A DNA stretch of 47,651 nucleotides from an uncultured Prevotellaceae bacterium (GCA_947166345.1 CAMVDU010000020.1:1-47651), one strand, 5' to 3'; counted from the stretch's first letter, positions 14,820 through 22,344 are shown. Notes: generated by a model not told the origin, from the letters alone. Made by a program: numbers and translations.

Positions 14820-14920
14820 CAAATTGTATTAATCGGGCGAAGGCGTAGTGGAGGAAGTCTCTAGAGTGAAAATAATGGCCAATTCCGACACGAATCCTTC
14901 ACTCACAAATTCGCAAGATT

Positions 14921-15328
14921 ATGAAGAAGATTATTATTTCTACAGAGAATCAGGTAATGCTTGACGGTCTTTTGACCTTAGGCTTGTTGGAGAATGGACT
15001 TCACACGTTCGACTTTGAGTGTTGTGAGGATGTAGAGGCAGAGCCTTTTACAGGAAACTGCAAGGTACAGATGATGCGCGACGGCAACGTCTATATGACT
15101 GAACTGCCCAAGCGAATCAGGAACAAAGCTATATTTCGCGACGACAACTGCACGCTGTCGCACGGACGGGACGGCAGGTGGTACTTCTATTTCTCGCTCG
15201 ATGAGGACGAACTGCATAAGTTGCCCGAGCAGCTGGTACGTCAGGCCAGCAACATCGCACAGAAAGTGCTGAAGAAAATGGTCCTCTTAGAGAAAGGGGA
15301 CTGGAAACCATTCGGCATGGAGTGGTAG
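14921..15328 (+). CDS. unknown small protein of the DUF3987 module
   Basis: A 135-residue soluble protein, family not recognised. Visible features: IIISTENQVMLDGLLTLGLL at the start, a central beta segment (GNCKVQMMRDGNVYMTELPK, RIRNKAIFRDDNCTL), GRDGRWYFYFSLDEDELHKL, and a C-terminal amphipathic helix (EQLVRQASNIAQKVLKKMVL). It lies between the OB-fold gene and the DUF3987 gene. No function proposed. Confidence 0.7.
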   Translation: MKKIIISTENQVMLDGLLTLGLLENGLHTFDFECCEDVEAEPFTGNCKVQMMRDGNVYMTELPKRIRNKAIFRDDNCTLSHGRDGRWYFYFSLDEDELHKLPEQLVRQASNIAQKVLKKMVLLEKGDWKPFGMEW

Positions 15329-15346
15329 ACTGGCTAAAAGGTTAAA

Positions 15347-15491
15347 GCGTTTCAGCGTTTCAAGCGTTTCAGGTGTCATCAAGGGGGTTACGACCTCTCT
15401 CTTAAATCTGTAACTATCTAATAATAAGTAAGTTATATAATAAATAAAGAGTATGAAACCCTGCAGATATACCACTGAAACGCTGAAACGC
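15347..15491. repeat. 16-bp inverted repeats flanking an AT-rich spacer before the DUF3987 gene
   Basis: GCGTTTCAGCGTTTCA (15347-15362) recurs as its exact reverse complement at 15476-15491; each side also carries a third GCGTTTC unit (period 8-9). The spacer is AT-rich with several TAATAA/TATAAT runs. It could be an iteron-like control or replication site, or simply one of the dispersed tandem repeats. Confidence 0.6.
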
Positions 15492-15548
15492 GAAACGCTG
15501 AGCCTCAAAGTAATCATAGTATTTTAACGTAAATAATTGATTTTCAAT

Positions 15549-16865
15549 ATGATGTACGACGTAACAAAACAGACGGCTCCCAAAGGGCCGCGTCTCGGTA
15601 AAGGCCTAGAAGCTTACAATCTGCTGATTTCTCAGACGAGTCAAGACATGCATGACCCCCTGTTGCCTTTACTTTCTCCTGTAATAGGCACACGTATCTC
15701 GAATGCCGAGTTTCAGTATCCAAGCGGACAGTGGCTCGAACCGTGCGGCCAACAGGTTGCACTTATAGCTCCCAGCGCAGGAAACAAGGGGCAACTGGGG
15801 TTGATAGTTGAGGCTTGTAACCGCGACTTTCGTCAGCAGGATGCAGAAGAACTGAAGAAGTACCTGCAGTATCAGAAGACTTACAAGAAGCGTTCGCAGT
15901 CGAAAGAGTTTAAGTCAGAAGAGGTTTTCCCCTTGCTGCGTTTCCTGCCCGCTGACACTACCAAGCCTGGCTATCTGAAGGCACAGATGGCTTGTCAGGA
16001 GCATGGCGGACTAACCACCTACATCGACCTGAAGGAGATTGAGCAGCTGGACAACCTGTGTGGCTCGCACAGGCAGGTAACTCAGATGCTACGCCTGATG
16101 TGGGACAGGGAGATTTACAATGCTCTGCGTGCTACGGTGGATGGAGTCACGGGCTCTGCGATTTTGAGAACAAATCTGACGGTCAGTACTACTCCTGTCC
16201 GTGCAAGGCAGTTTTTCAAGGGTAACCTCTTTGATGGTACGCTCGGCCGTATGGTATTCTCCTACAAGCCTCGTGGTGGCCGCGACGGAAAGATTCCACA
16301 TATCGGCAAGTTCAGCGACGAGTTCTATGAGAAGTTGGACGTCTATCTGGCCCGCCTCGACAACTGCAAGGGTCGCTATATCATCCGTCCGCTGAATAAG
16401 CTCATAGAGCGGTTGTCTGATGATGTGGCAGAGTTGGGTGACCTGACGGACAACGACTGTCTCTGGGACATGGGTAAGAGAAGTCTGATTTCAGCATGGA
16501 AGGCAGGCTGCGTGATGTGGGCTCTGAACAACATGACGTGGAGCCGTTCGATGGCCGATGTCGTAGAGTTTTTGGTATGGCACGATCTGTGGAGCAAGTA
16601 CCAGGTGCTGGGCGATATGCTGAAAGAGGGCGACACCAGCACGGATGATGCCTCGAAAGCCATTCCTCCCAACATGCTCGACGACATCAAAGGCGACTCG
16701 TTCACCGAACAGCAGTTGGATGCGCTTCGCCAGAGTCTGGGCAAGCCCACAGGCAGCGCAACTAAGCGTCAGCTACGTGTATGGTTGCATCGCGGGTTGG
16801 TTACCTTCAATGCCGAGACGGATCTCTATTCCAAAACCGAGGCTTACCTAAACCGTACACGCTGA
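15549..16865 (+). CDS. DUF3987 domain protein (primase/helicase-like, mobile-element type)
   Basis: A 438-residue protein from the ATG at 15549 (a TTG at 15537 is less likely). The order is LLPLLSPVIGTRISNAEFQYP, a nucleotide-binding-like loop IAPSAGNKGQLGLIVEACNR that departs from a perfect Walker A, then the DUF3987 body (LRFLPADTTKPGYLKAQMAC, ARQFFKGNLFDGTLGRMVFS). A C-terminal helical region ends in TKRQLRVWLHRGLVTFNAET. In Bacteroidetes such proteins accompany CHC2 primases on islands and beside capsule loci and are thought to act in DNA replication. Its stop overlaps the start of the CHC2 gene (TGATG). Confidence 0.75.
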   Translation: MMYDVTKQTAPKGPRLGKGLEAYNLLISQTSQDMHDPLLPLLSPVIGTRISNAEFQYPSGQWLEPCGQQVALIAPSAGNKGQLGLIVEACNRDFRQQDAEELKKYLQYQKTYKKRSQSKEFKSEEVFPLLRFLPADTTKPGYLKAQMACQEHGGLTTYIDLKEIEQLDNLCGSHRQVTQMLRLMWDREIYNALRATVDGVTGSAILRTNLTVSTTPVRARQFFKGNLFDGTLGRMVFSYKPRGGRDGKIPHIGKFSDEFYEKLDVYLARLDNCKGRYIIRPLNKLIERLSDDVAELGDLTDNDCLWDMGKRSLISAWKAGCVMWALNNMTWSRSMADVVEFLVWHDLWSKYQVLGDMLKEGDTSTDDASKAIPPNMLDDIKGDSFTEQQLDALRQSLGKPTGSATKRQLRVWLHRGLVTFNAETDLYSKTEAYLNRTR

Positions 16866-17809
16866 TGGATAAACTAGAACTTCAAAAGCTCCGCGACCTC
16901 CCCATAGAGGGGGTCGCAGAGCGACTCGGATTACGAGTATCACGACATAAATGTTTGTGTCCCTTCCACGACGACAGCCACCCCAGTTTATCGTTTAAGG
17001 TCAGCCGCAACACCTTCCGCTGCTTTGTCTGTGGGGCCTCTGGCGGAACGATCGACTTGGTGATGAAGCATCTCGGTAAGAACTTTAAAGAGGCCTGCCT
17101 TTGGCTCGCTGATGAGCACAACATCATCCTCGATGAGTGGCGACCAGCTCACCCCCTCCCTTTGGAGGGGGCTGGGGGGAGGCTTTTCGATGCATCGCGC
17201 TACCAACGGTTTTTCGAGCATCCCTTCCTGAACGACGAGGCACGGCGTTTCCTTTTTGACGAGCGCAGGCTTGATCCTCGCGTCGTCCGCTGGTGCCGCC
17301 TCACCTCATGGCGCGACAAGCAGGGCGTGCTTTGGCTGCAGATACCTTATTATAATCGTGAGGGCCAGTTGATTGGCGTGCAGAACCGCAACCTCGCAAA
17401 ACAACACAAAGGGTCTGACCCTTTGTGCGATTTGCCGCGATTCAAGTTCCCGCAAGGCTCGCAATGCGGCATCTACAACCTGCCTGTGCTGAACCTCTTA
17501 AAGCCTGGCGACGAGCTCTATATCACCGAGGGTTGCTCCGACTGCTGGGCCATGCTTTCTGCCGGTCACAAAGCCATCGCCATCCCCTCAGCCACGCTAC
17601 TCACGAAGCGCGACGCGGAGCAATTATCCATTATCCATTCTCAATTATCCATTAGATTCGGAATGTGGCCTGACAGGGATGCCCCTGGCGAGCGCCTCTT
17701 CCTACAACTGAAAGAGGTATTGCCCTCGCTGGTCCATCATCAACTACCCTTGGGCTGCAAGGACTATAGCGAAATGTACTTGAAAGGTAAAGAGACACTC
17801 CTTGCATAG
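16865..17809 (+). CDS. CHC2 zinc-finger DNA primase-like protein
   Basis: A 314-residue protein from the ATG at 16865. The zinc ribbon has C32-x2-H35 and C53-x2-C56 (LCPFHDDSHPSLSF, FRCFVCGASGGTIDLVM), as in DnaG. A Toprim-like domain lies at about 210-300 (LYITEGCSDCWAMLSAGHKA, then MWPDRDAPGE in place of the usual DxD). The protein would synthesise primers for the island's own DNA. Three non-native inserts interrupt it: a C/G-rich repeat (17151-17183), a 23-bp perfect palindrome (17405-17427) and a heptamer run (about 17623-17653); all keep the frame. Confidence 0.85.
   Translation: MDKLELQKLRDLPIEGVAERLGLRVSRHKCLCPFHDDSHPSLSFKVSRNTFRCFVCGASGGTIDLVMKHLGKNFKEACLWLADEHNIILDEWRPAHPLPLEGAGGRLFDASRYQRFFEHPFLNDEARRFLFDERRLDPRVVRWCRLTSWRDKQGVLWLQIPYYNREGQLIGVQNRNLAKQHKGSDPLCDLPRFKFPQGSQCGIYNLPVLNLLKPGDELYITEGCSDCWAMLSAGHKAIAIPSATLLTKRDAEQLSIIHSQLSIRFGMWPDRDAPGERLFLQLKEVLPSLVHHQLPLGCKDYSEMYLKGKETLLA
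17151..17183. repeat. GC-rich hairpin repeat inside the primase gene
   Basis: CCCCCTCCCTTTGGAGGGGG followed by CTGGGGGGAGG. CCCCCTCC-CTTT-GGAGGGGG is a stem; I recall similar repeats between genes across Bacteroidetes. It is in frame here and codes for HPLPLEGAGGRL. Confidence 0.65.
17405..17427. repeat. 23-bp perfect palindrome inside the primase gene
   Basis: CACAAAGGGTC, a central T, then GACCCTTTGTG. It encodes HKGSDPLCD in a spot between conserved segments, so it looks inserted. Confidence 0.7.
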
Positions 17810-17811
17810 CG

Positions 17812-17888
17812 CCGAGACGTTCCGCGGTGAGCAAGCCGACTGTTCTTGGTGACCACCGAGACGCTCCTTGCACACCAACGAGACGCTC
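17812..17888. repeat. imperfect repeats with core CGAGACG
   Basis: Three copies of (C/A)CGAGACG(C/T)T occur at about 17813, 17857 and 17879, spaced 44 and 22 bp; a fourth is at about 30712. Origin unknown. Confidence 0.45.
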
Positions 17889-17963
17889 AAAAGTACACAA
17901 AAGGGACGGTTGACTTTCCCCTTCGGGCCGTCGAGCTAAACCTTCATTTTGTGTACTTTTTTT
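17889..17963 (+). terminator. long hairpin with U-tract after the primase gene
   Basis: A 14-bp perfect outer stem AAAAGTACACAAAA (17889-17902) / TTTTGTGTACTTTT (17947-17960), with an inner GACGG / CCGTC stem, then further U residues. It would end transcription of the DUF3987-primase unit; the A-rich left arm could make it work on the other strand too. Confidence 0.65.
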
Positions 17964-17984
17964 GCGAAAAAAGTTGAGAAAAAG

Positions 17985-18016
17985 TTTGGTGGTTTCAGAA
18001 AAATTTTGTACCTTTG
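17985..18016 (+). promoter_or_regulatory. promoter of the HU-like gene
   Basis: TTTG (17985-17988), 20 bp, TACCTTTG (18009-18016). Full consensus. The leader of about 85 nt contains GGGAGGCGGCCACCC, which can fold on itself. Confidence 0.8.
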
Positions 18017-18109
18017 TAACGTTAATCATGAGAGACAAAATGCGGGAGGCGGCCACCCGATGAAGCTGGTCGCAAGAGTAATTTAATACCATCAAAAACA
18101 TTTACAATT

Positions 18110-18580
18110 ATGGCACTGAAGTATTTTAAGTATCAGAACAAGAACGACAAGAACGAGAAGGCTTACCTGAAGTGGTACGGCCGAGCCGTCTACGACGAGT
18201 GTGTGGACATCGAGCGCATCGCCGACATGATGCAGGAGAACTGCACCGTGAAGCGCGCCGACATCCTGGCAGTGCTGAGCGAGCTGGGTCCCACCATGAA
18301 GAAGTTCATGGAGGAGTCGAAGAGCGTGAAGCTGCCCTACCTGGGCACGTTCAAGTACGGCATCTCGACCGAGGGCGCCGAGAGCGAGAGCGACTTCACC
18401 GCCCAGAACGTGAAGAAGGTGCGCGTGCTGTTCCAGCCCATCACCAGTCGCGAGGCAGGCGGCAAGACCGTTCAGGAGATGACCCGTGGCGTACGCGTCC
18501 GTGAGTACAAGAATGTGGAGCCTGGCGAGAGCTCCAGCAGCTCAGGCGGACTGACGCCAGTGGAGCCTGAAGAGCCTTAA
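18110..18580 (+). CDS. HU-like DNA-binding protein, Bacteroidetes island type
   Basis: A 156-residue protein. Residues about 30-120 follow the HU/HIG family (ERIADMMQENCTVKRADILA, VLSELGPTMKKFMEE, SVKLPYLGTFKYGIST, NVKKVRVLFQP). A flexible Ser/Pro/Glu-rich tail follows (GESSSSSGGLTPVEPEEP). GC and codon choice are higher than in the AT-rich pair. The protein likely bends or coats DNA. In many Bacteroidetes islands an HU-like gene of this kind is followed by a tiny 'smalltalk' gene, as is the case here. Confidence 0.85.
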   Translation: MALKYFKYQNKNDKNEKAYLKWYGRAVYDECVDIERIADMMQENCTVKRADILAVLSELGPTMKKFMEESKSVKLPYLGTFKYGISTEGAESESDFTAQNVKKVRVLFQPITSREAGGKTVQEMTRGVRVREYKNVEPGESSSSSGGLTPVEPEEP

Positions 18581-18582
18581 GC

Positions 18583-18635
18583 GAGTGTAGAGTGTAGAGT
18601 GTAGAGTGTAGAGTGTAGAGTTTGCTACCGCCGCG
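18583..18635. repeat. heptamer repeat (GAGTGTA)n with GGCGGTAGCAAA head
   Basis: Five to six tandem GTGTAGA units run from just after the HU stop to about 18620. They end in TTTGCTACCGCC, the reverse complement of the head seen at four other loci. An identical stretch of about 30 bp lies inside cobT at 28248-28290. Confidence 0.8.
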
Positions 18636-18660
18636 GAGATCAGCAAGTCTATCGTCTACA

Positions 18661-18718
18661 CTCCTAAACTCAAAAACTCAAAAACTCATCAACTTATTAA
18701 CTCAAAAACTCATCAACT
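18661..18718. repeat. heptamer repeat (AAAACTC)n abutting the smalltalk start
   Basis: Units of AAACTCA and ATCAACT with a 7-bp period run straight into the ATG at 18719. Confidence 0.75.
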
Positions 18719-18817
18719 ATGAAGAATTTCCCTTTGCGAAAGGTGTTGGAGCTGGCCGTCACTATCATCACCGCTATCCTGACTACAATTACGACGGCTT
18801 CGTGCGCGGGCTATTAG
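18719..18817 (+). CDS. smalltalk-type membrane peptide
   Basis: A 32-residue peptide: basic start MKNFPLRKV, then one hydrophobic helix (LELAVTIITAILTTITTA) and a C-terminal SCAGY. Length, position just after an HU-like gene and the ITA-LTT-TSC pattern match the 'smalltalk protein' family of Bacteroidetes, whose function is unknown. The Cys near the end is a family mark. Confidence 0.75.
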   Translation: MKNFPLRKVLELAVTIITAILTTITTASCAGY

Positions 18818-18882
18818 TCCTGCTGGTGTGGACCGCCAACGTATCGTTCCTCTAATGACGCAATTCTAATCCCCACTTTTTT

Positions 18883-18957
18883 GACATTTAGCGTCAAATC
18901 CTCCGCTTCCGCAGTAAACACTCTGGAAGCGGAGATTTTTTGAAAGTAGTAAATGTC
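18883..18957 (-). repeat. 75-bp hairpin element, copy B (inverted relative to copy A)
   Basis: GACATTTA (18883-18890) and TAAATGTC (18950-18957) bound an internal stem CTCCGCTTCC / GGAAGCGGAG. On the minus strand it matches copy A (9518-9592) at about 90% and encodes the same FDIYYFQKISASRVFT. The two inverted copies bracket the accessory island. Confidence 0.8.
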
Positions 18958-18977
18958 AAAAATGGGTCGAATTATTT

Positions 18978-19071
18978 TCTGTATAATTATGGTCCACGAC
19001 AACAGCAACCTGCGTGTCAGGCACCAGAGGTTGTATCTCATTGGTAAGTTGGCTGACGAGGGCAGCGTCAT
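18978..19071. repeat. 94-bp direct repeat, left copy (duplicate of the CDF gene 3' end)
   Basis: Identical by eye over 94 bp to 19975-20068, from TCTGTATAATTATGG to GGCAGCGTCAT. It is a copy of the last codons of the cation-efflux gene, without the rest of that gene. Confidence 0.9.
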
Positions 19072-19239
19072 GTGGCCATCCGTGAATTCATCTGGCGACG
19101 GATGGTGAAGTGAATCTGGGCGCATGGAGTCTATAACAACATCCTCCATGCCATTTGGATTTGTGTCATTAGCATTCTTCCTACTGTTACACGATAGCAA
19201 GAGCGACACCATAATCAATATGTATAATACATTCTTCAT
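19072..19239 (-). pseudogene. N-terminal fragment of a small lipoprotein
   Basis: It starts at an ATG at 19239 with a lipoprotein signal (MKNVLYILIMVSLLLSC, Cys17 as lipobox cysteine) and continues CNSRKNANDTNPNG, MEDVVIDSMRPDS. It is then cut by the 94-bp repeat at 19071, after which the frame reads an out-of-frame copy of the CDF tail. It follows the ATPase-like fragment by 13 bp, so the two came as a unit. Function unknown. Confidence 0.6.
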
Positions 19240-19252
19240 TCTAGAAACCTTG

Positions 19253-19974
19253 CTACTCCTTTGCTATGGTTCTGTATCTCTGCCGGGGATGGTTGGGAAC
19301 GTCTGGATGCTCTTTTTCCAGTTTCTCGGACAGTCGCGGCAAGACTTTATTCCTTATGTAGTTCTTGTCTCTGTTTGCGAATTGCGCTATTTCGTCCATT
19401 GTCCGCCACGTGGAACAGTATTCCAAGATGTAGATGGCCATTTCTTCGGACGATATTTTCTTTTTCAAGGTTGCATCCTTTAGTCCTGAACTTGCAACCT
19501 TTTCATCCAAGGTTGCAACCTTTGAACTGGAGGTTGCATTCTTAGATATGCTTGCAAGAATGTTTTCTACGACATTTTCTTTGTTTTCTACGACATTTTC
19601 TACGACATCTGAGGGCTTTTCTACGTCATTAAGATCTTTTCCCACGACATTTTCTACGATATCACCGCCAACCTTACCGCCATTCTCGTTGGCATAGCTC
19701 TGTGAGACTTTCACATCAACCTTGAATGCCGTGATAAGATTAACGTTGAACTCTGCGGGTTGGTTGCCATTTTCCTTCAAGTCAGTCTGGACTTGCCCTA
19801 CACCTCGATTGAACATATTGACATAGCCCAGCGTCTTCATGGCACTGGCAACAAGAGGATTGCGATAGTCGTTCACACTTGGGAAATTCTCTGGACGTGC
19901 GTTTCCATACAAGCCACCAGCATTCAGAATCTCCAGATGGTTGGCAAACTCATAGAAGCGAAGTGGCGTATTAC
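19253..19974 (-). pseudogene. C-terminal fragment of an AlbA_2/RecG-like ATP-binding regulator
   Basis: The frame lacks any start. It begins at the junction with the CDF 3' end and reads RFYEFANHLEILNAGGLYGN, PENFPSVNDYRNPLVASAMK, TLGYVNMFNRGVGQVQTDL, the C-terminal ATPase-like domain of Bacteroidetes 'ATP-binding protein / putative transcriptional regulator' families. A Val/Glu/Asn-rich linker with repeated (D/E)VVENVV units and a winged-helix-like end (EEMAIYILEYCSTWRTMDEI, AQFANRDKNYIRNKVLPRL) follow. The N-terminal Schlafen/AlbA_2 half is lost. It lies between the 94-bp direct repeats. Confidence 0.75.
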
Positions 19975-21074
19975 TCTGTATAATTATGGTCCACGACAAC
20001 AGCAACCTGCGTGTCAGGCACCAGAGGTTGTATCTCATTGGTAAGTTGGCTGACGAGGGCAGCGTCATCGTGAACGGAAATATCAGGTACGATATCGATA
20101 GAGAGATATTTGTCTTTCTCTGAATAGTAGAAACCATGCACCTGAACAATATCCTTGTGGGCAGCAAGACTCTGCATTACCTTCGACTGCAACTCAGTAC
20201 GACGGTTCTCGCCTGTGGCGACGGCATAGACTCCCACCGTCATGATAATACCGTGATGCTCGTACATCTGCATGGTAATCTTACGCGTCAGTCCGTGAAT
20301 GTCGTGAGCCGACATGGTGTCATAAACGTTGATGTGCAGTGAACCGATCTTCACGTCGGGGCCGTAGTTGTGCAGTATCAGGTCATAGACTCCATGCACA
20401 CCTTCGAAGTCTGAGACTTCTTTCTGAATCTGTTTGGCATAGTCAGCCGAAATGCTCGTACCCAGCAGCTCGTTGACAGGCGAAGCCAGCATCTCGATAC
20501 CAGCCTTGATGATCACAATGGAAATCAGTGCACCCAAGATGCCATCGAGCGACACGCCCCACAAAAGCATAACACCAGCCGAGACGAGCGTTGCCAGCGT
20601 GATAACCGCATCAAACAGCGCATCCGAGCCGGAAGCTATCAGCGCGTCACTCTTCAGCTGTTCACCCTTGCGCTTGACATACTGGCCAAGAATGAGTTTT
20701 ACTACGATGGCCACCACGATAACCACGAGTGTGGTCGTCGTATACGAAGGCTCCGTAGGGTCGAAGATTTTCTTTACCGACTCAATAAGTGAGGTGATAC
20801 CTGCCGACAGCACAATGACAGCGATGATGATGGCACTGAAATACTCGATGCGCCCGAAACCGAAAGGATGCTTCCTGTCGGCAGGGCGCTGTGAGAGTTT
20901 CGTACCTACGATGGTGATGACACTCGATAGTGCATCGCTCAGGTTGTTGACAGCATCCATCACGATGGCCACACTACTGGCCAGAATACCGACTGCGGCC
21001 TTGAAGCCCGCCAACAACACATTAGCTATAATACCAATCCAACTGGTACGGATGATTTCCTGACTTCTGTCCAT
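19971..21074 (-). CDS. cation diffusion facilitator transporter, probably Mn2+ efflux
   Basis: A 367-residue inner-membrane protein with six membrane segments in the first ~205 residues and a cytoplasmic regulatory domain (about 210-367). The metal site in TM2 reads DAVNNLSDA and in TM5 SDALFDA, giving an Asn-Asp-Asp-Asp set like streptococcal MntE rather than the His-Asp-Asp-Asp of zinc exporters; KHPFGFGRIEY is the usual loop. This suggests manganese as substrate, which is an inference. It starts 19 bp after the MBL-rubredoxin gene, probably cotranscribed. Its 3' end is the source of the 94-bp direct repeats but the gene itself is intact. Confidence 0.85.
   Translation of the reverse strand: MDRSQEIIRTSWIGIIANVLLAGFKAAVGILASSVAIVMDAVNNLSDALSSVITIVGTKLSQRPADRKHPFGFGRIEYFSAIIIAVIVLSAGITSLIESVKKIFDPTEPSYTTTTLVVIVVAIVVKLILGQYVKRKGEQLKSDALIASGSDALFDAVITLATLVSAGVMLLWGVSLDGILGALISIVIIKAGIEMLASPVNELLGTSISADYAKQIQKEVSDFEGVHGVYDLILHNYGPDVKIGSLHINVYDTMSAHDIHGLTRKITMQMYEHHGIIMTVGVYAVATGENRRTELQSKVMQSLAAHKDIVQVHGFYYSEKDKYLSIDIVPDISVHDDAALVSQLTNEIQPLVPDTQVAVVVDHNYTE
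19975..20068. repeat. 94-bp direct repeat, right copy (native, inside CDF gene)
   Basis: This is the original copy: it is in frame within the C-terminal domain of the CDF transporter, ending 2 bp short of its TAA (19971-19973). Confidence 0.9.
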
Positions 21075-21093
21075 AAAAAGTTGTTAATGCGTT

Positions 21094-22053
21094 TCATGCT
21101 TTATTGAACTTCGTCTTCGGCTGTTTGCAGCGTGGGCAGCGCCAGTCATCTGGCAGGTCCTCGAAAGCAACGCCATCATGTTCGGCTGGATCATACAGAT
21201 AGCCACAGACAGAGCAAATATACTTGCCGGAATCTTCTTTTTGGGAGAAATCTATCTCTGCCAACACCGTCGGTACGGGATTGTCCAGATCCATCACACG
21301 CTTGGCCTCCAGGTTCTCATAGCCCTGTGGCGTATGGGTGCCGCAATATACGGTAGGTTGGTTGCGAACGAACTCGCGTACTCGGTCCATAGTCTCACGA
21401 GCTGCTGGCAGATCGTCGAAGACAACAGAGAGCTTGTTTGCATAAAGGGCCTCGTCAACGTAGGTGATGTCTCCCTCGAACATATAGAACAATCCCTCGT
21501 TCTCTGCGACGATAAGGCTGTTGCCATTCGTATGTCCCTTGGCCTTGACAAAGTAAACGCCATCGGCGACCTTCTGACTCTCAGGGAAATTGTAATAAGG
21601 TCCGTCAGTGAACTCAATAGGAACTATATTAGGAATGTCCTTGAGTTCGTCTGCTCCAATCTCTTCCGCATTGACATAAATCTTTGCATTGGGGAAGGAG
21701 CGCAGCTCTCCTGAGTGGTCGGCATGCTTGTGGGTCAGCAGTATCTTTGTCACCTGCTCTGGTTTGTATCCCAATGCTGCCAAAGCATCCATATAGTCGC
21801 AGATGCTCTTACCGATATAGATAGATGCCGTTTCCTCTGGAGCACCATCGGGGAAACCTGCTGGCAGGCCGGTATCCACCAAGATGACTTCGTTGCCGGT
21901 GTCTATCAGATAGTTCTGCAGACTGCCACGATAGCGGATGTTCATGTCAAACTTCTCTTGTCCTTCCTCGCCACCAAATACGAATGGCTGAGAATAGAAT
22001 CCGTCTTTGCGGAATTTTACTGCTTTGATGTCCATAGTCTTTTCTTGTGTCAT
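21094..22053 (-). CDS. metallo-beta-lactamase-fold hydrolase fused to rubredoxin
   Basis: A 319-residue protein. Residues about 1-265 form an MBL-fold hydrolase with THKHADHSG (His108, His110, Asp112, His113), GHTNGNSL and FEGDITY for two metals, resembling lactonase-type members. The last ~43 residues are a complete rubredoxin with C280-x2-C283 and C306-x2-C309 ([31 protein letters not shown]). The iron domain suggests electron transfer or a redox/oxygen role rather than simple hydrolysis. An internal ATG (MDIKAV, 22035) is an alternative start. The gene is upstream of the CDF exporter. Confidence 0.85.
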   Translation of the reverse strand: MTQEKTMDIKAVKFRKDGFYSQPFVFGGEEGQEKFDMNIRYRGSLQNYLIDTGNEVILVDTGLPAGFPDGAPEETASIYIGKSICDYMDALAALGYKPEQVTKILLTHKHADHSGELRSFPNAKIYVNAEEIGADELKDIPNIVPIEFTDGPYYNFPESQKVADGVYFVKAKGHTNGNSLIVAENEGLFYMFEGDITYVDEALYANKLSVVFDDLPAARETMDRVREFVRNQPTVYCGTHTPQGYENLEAKRVMDLDNPVPTVLAEIDFSQKEDSGKYICSVCGYLYDPAEHDGVAFEDLPDDWRCPRCKQPKTKFNKA

Positions 22054-22101
22054 GGTCTGATTTGTTTTATGTGAATACTATTGTTTGATAGTTCTTGACG
22101 G

Positions 22102-22109
22102 CAAAGTTA
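22102..22109 (-). promoter_or_regulatory. -7 box of the MBL-rubredoxin gene
   Basis: Minus strand TAACTTTG; a TTTG sits 16 bp upstream (22129-22126), shorter than the usual 19-21. Confidence 0.45.
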
Positions 22110-22217
22110 CAAAAATAAATCGAAACAAATACTGATATGCTCAAAAAACTCCATAAATAAGCCAAAATATGACCAAAAGACCAATCTTTTGATGGATACA
22201 TGACAAAATTCATGCGT

Positions 22218-22233
22218 ACATTATATATAATGT
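22218..22233. promoter_or_regulatory. 16-bp perfect AT palindrome, possible operator
   Basis: ACATTATA/TATAATGT lies in the divergent gap between the MBL-rubredoxin and C10 protease genes. A second small hairpin (CAAAAGA-ccaa-TCTTTTG) is about 35 bp upstream. Confidence 0.4.
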
Positions 22234-22268
22234 GTATCTGAAGTAAGCAAAAAAATAAGCAAAAAAAA

Positions 22269-22299
22269 CGTTATGGCCATGCTGTAACGGTTTTTTTTT
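22269..22299 (+). terminator. intrinsic terminator directly before the C10 protease promoter
   Basis: CGTTATGGC-CAT-GCTGTAACG forms a 9-bp stem with two G-U pairs, followed by G and nine T. It points along the plus strand, but no plus-strand gene is seen between it and the divergent gene, so it may end a small RNA. Confidence 0.55.
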
Positions 22300-22300
22300 G

Positions 22301-22308
22301 TATCTTTG
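22301..22308 (+). promoter_or_regulatory. -7 box of the C10 protease gene
   Basis: TATCTTTG, 37 bp before the ATG at 22345. The -33 position is occupied by the terminator hairpin and has no TTTG. Confidence 0.5.
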
Positions 22309-22344
22309 CACACAAATAATGAAAATCTAAAAAATACTATCTTT

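Noticed and set aside
18583..18718. Possible CRISPR-like array
   Set aside because: The units are 7 bp without unique spacers, and no cas genes are present anywhere in the window.
18814..19071. Continuation of the lipoprotein frame through the repeat and hairpin copy B
   Set aside because: From 19071 on it reads the CDF tail in the wrong frame and then the hairpin element, so the fusion is accidental.
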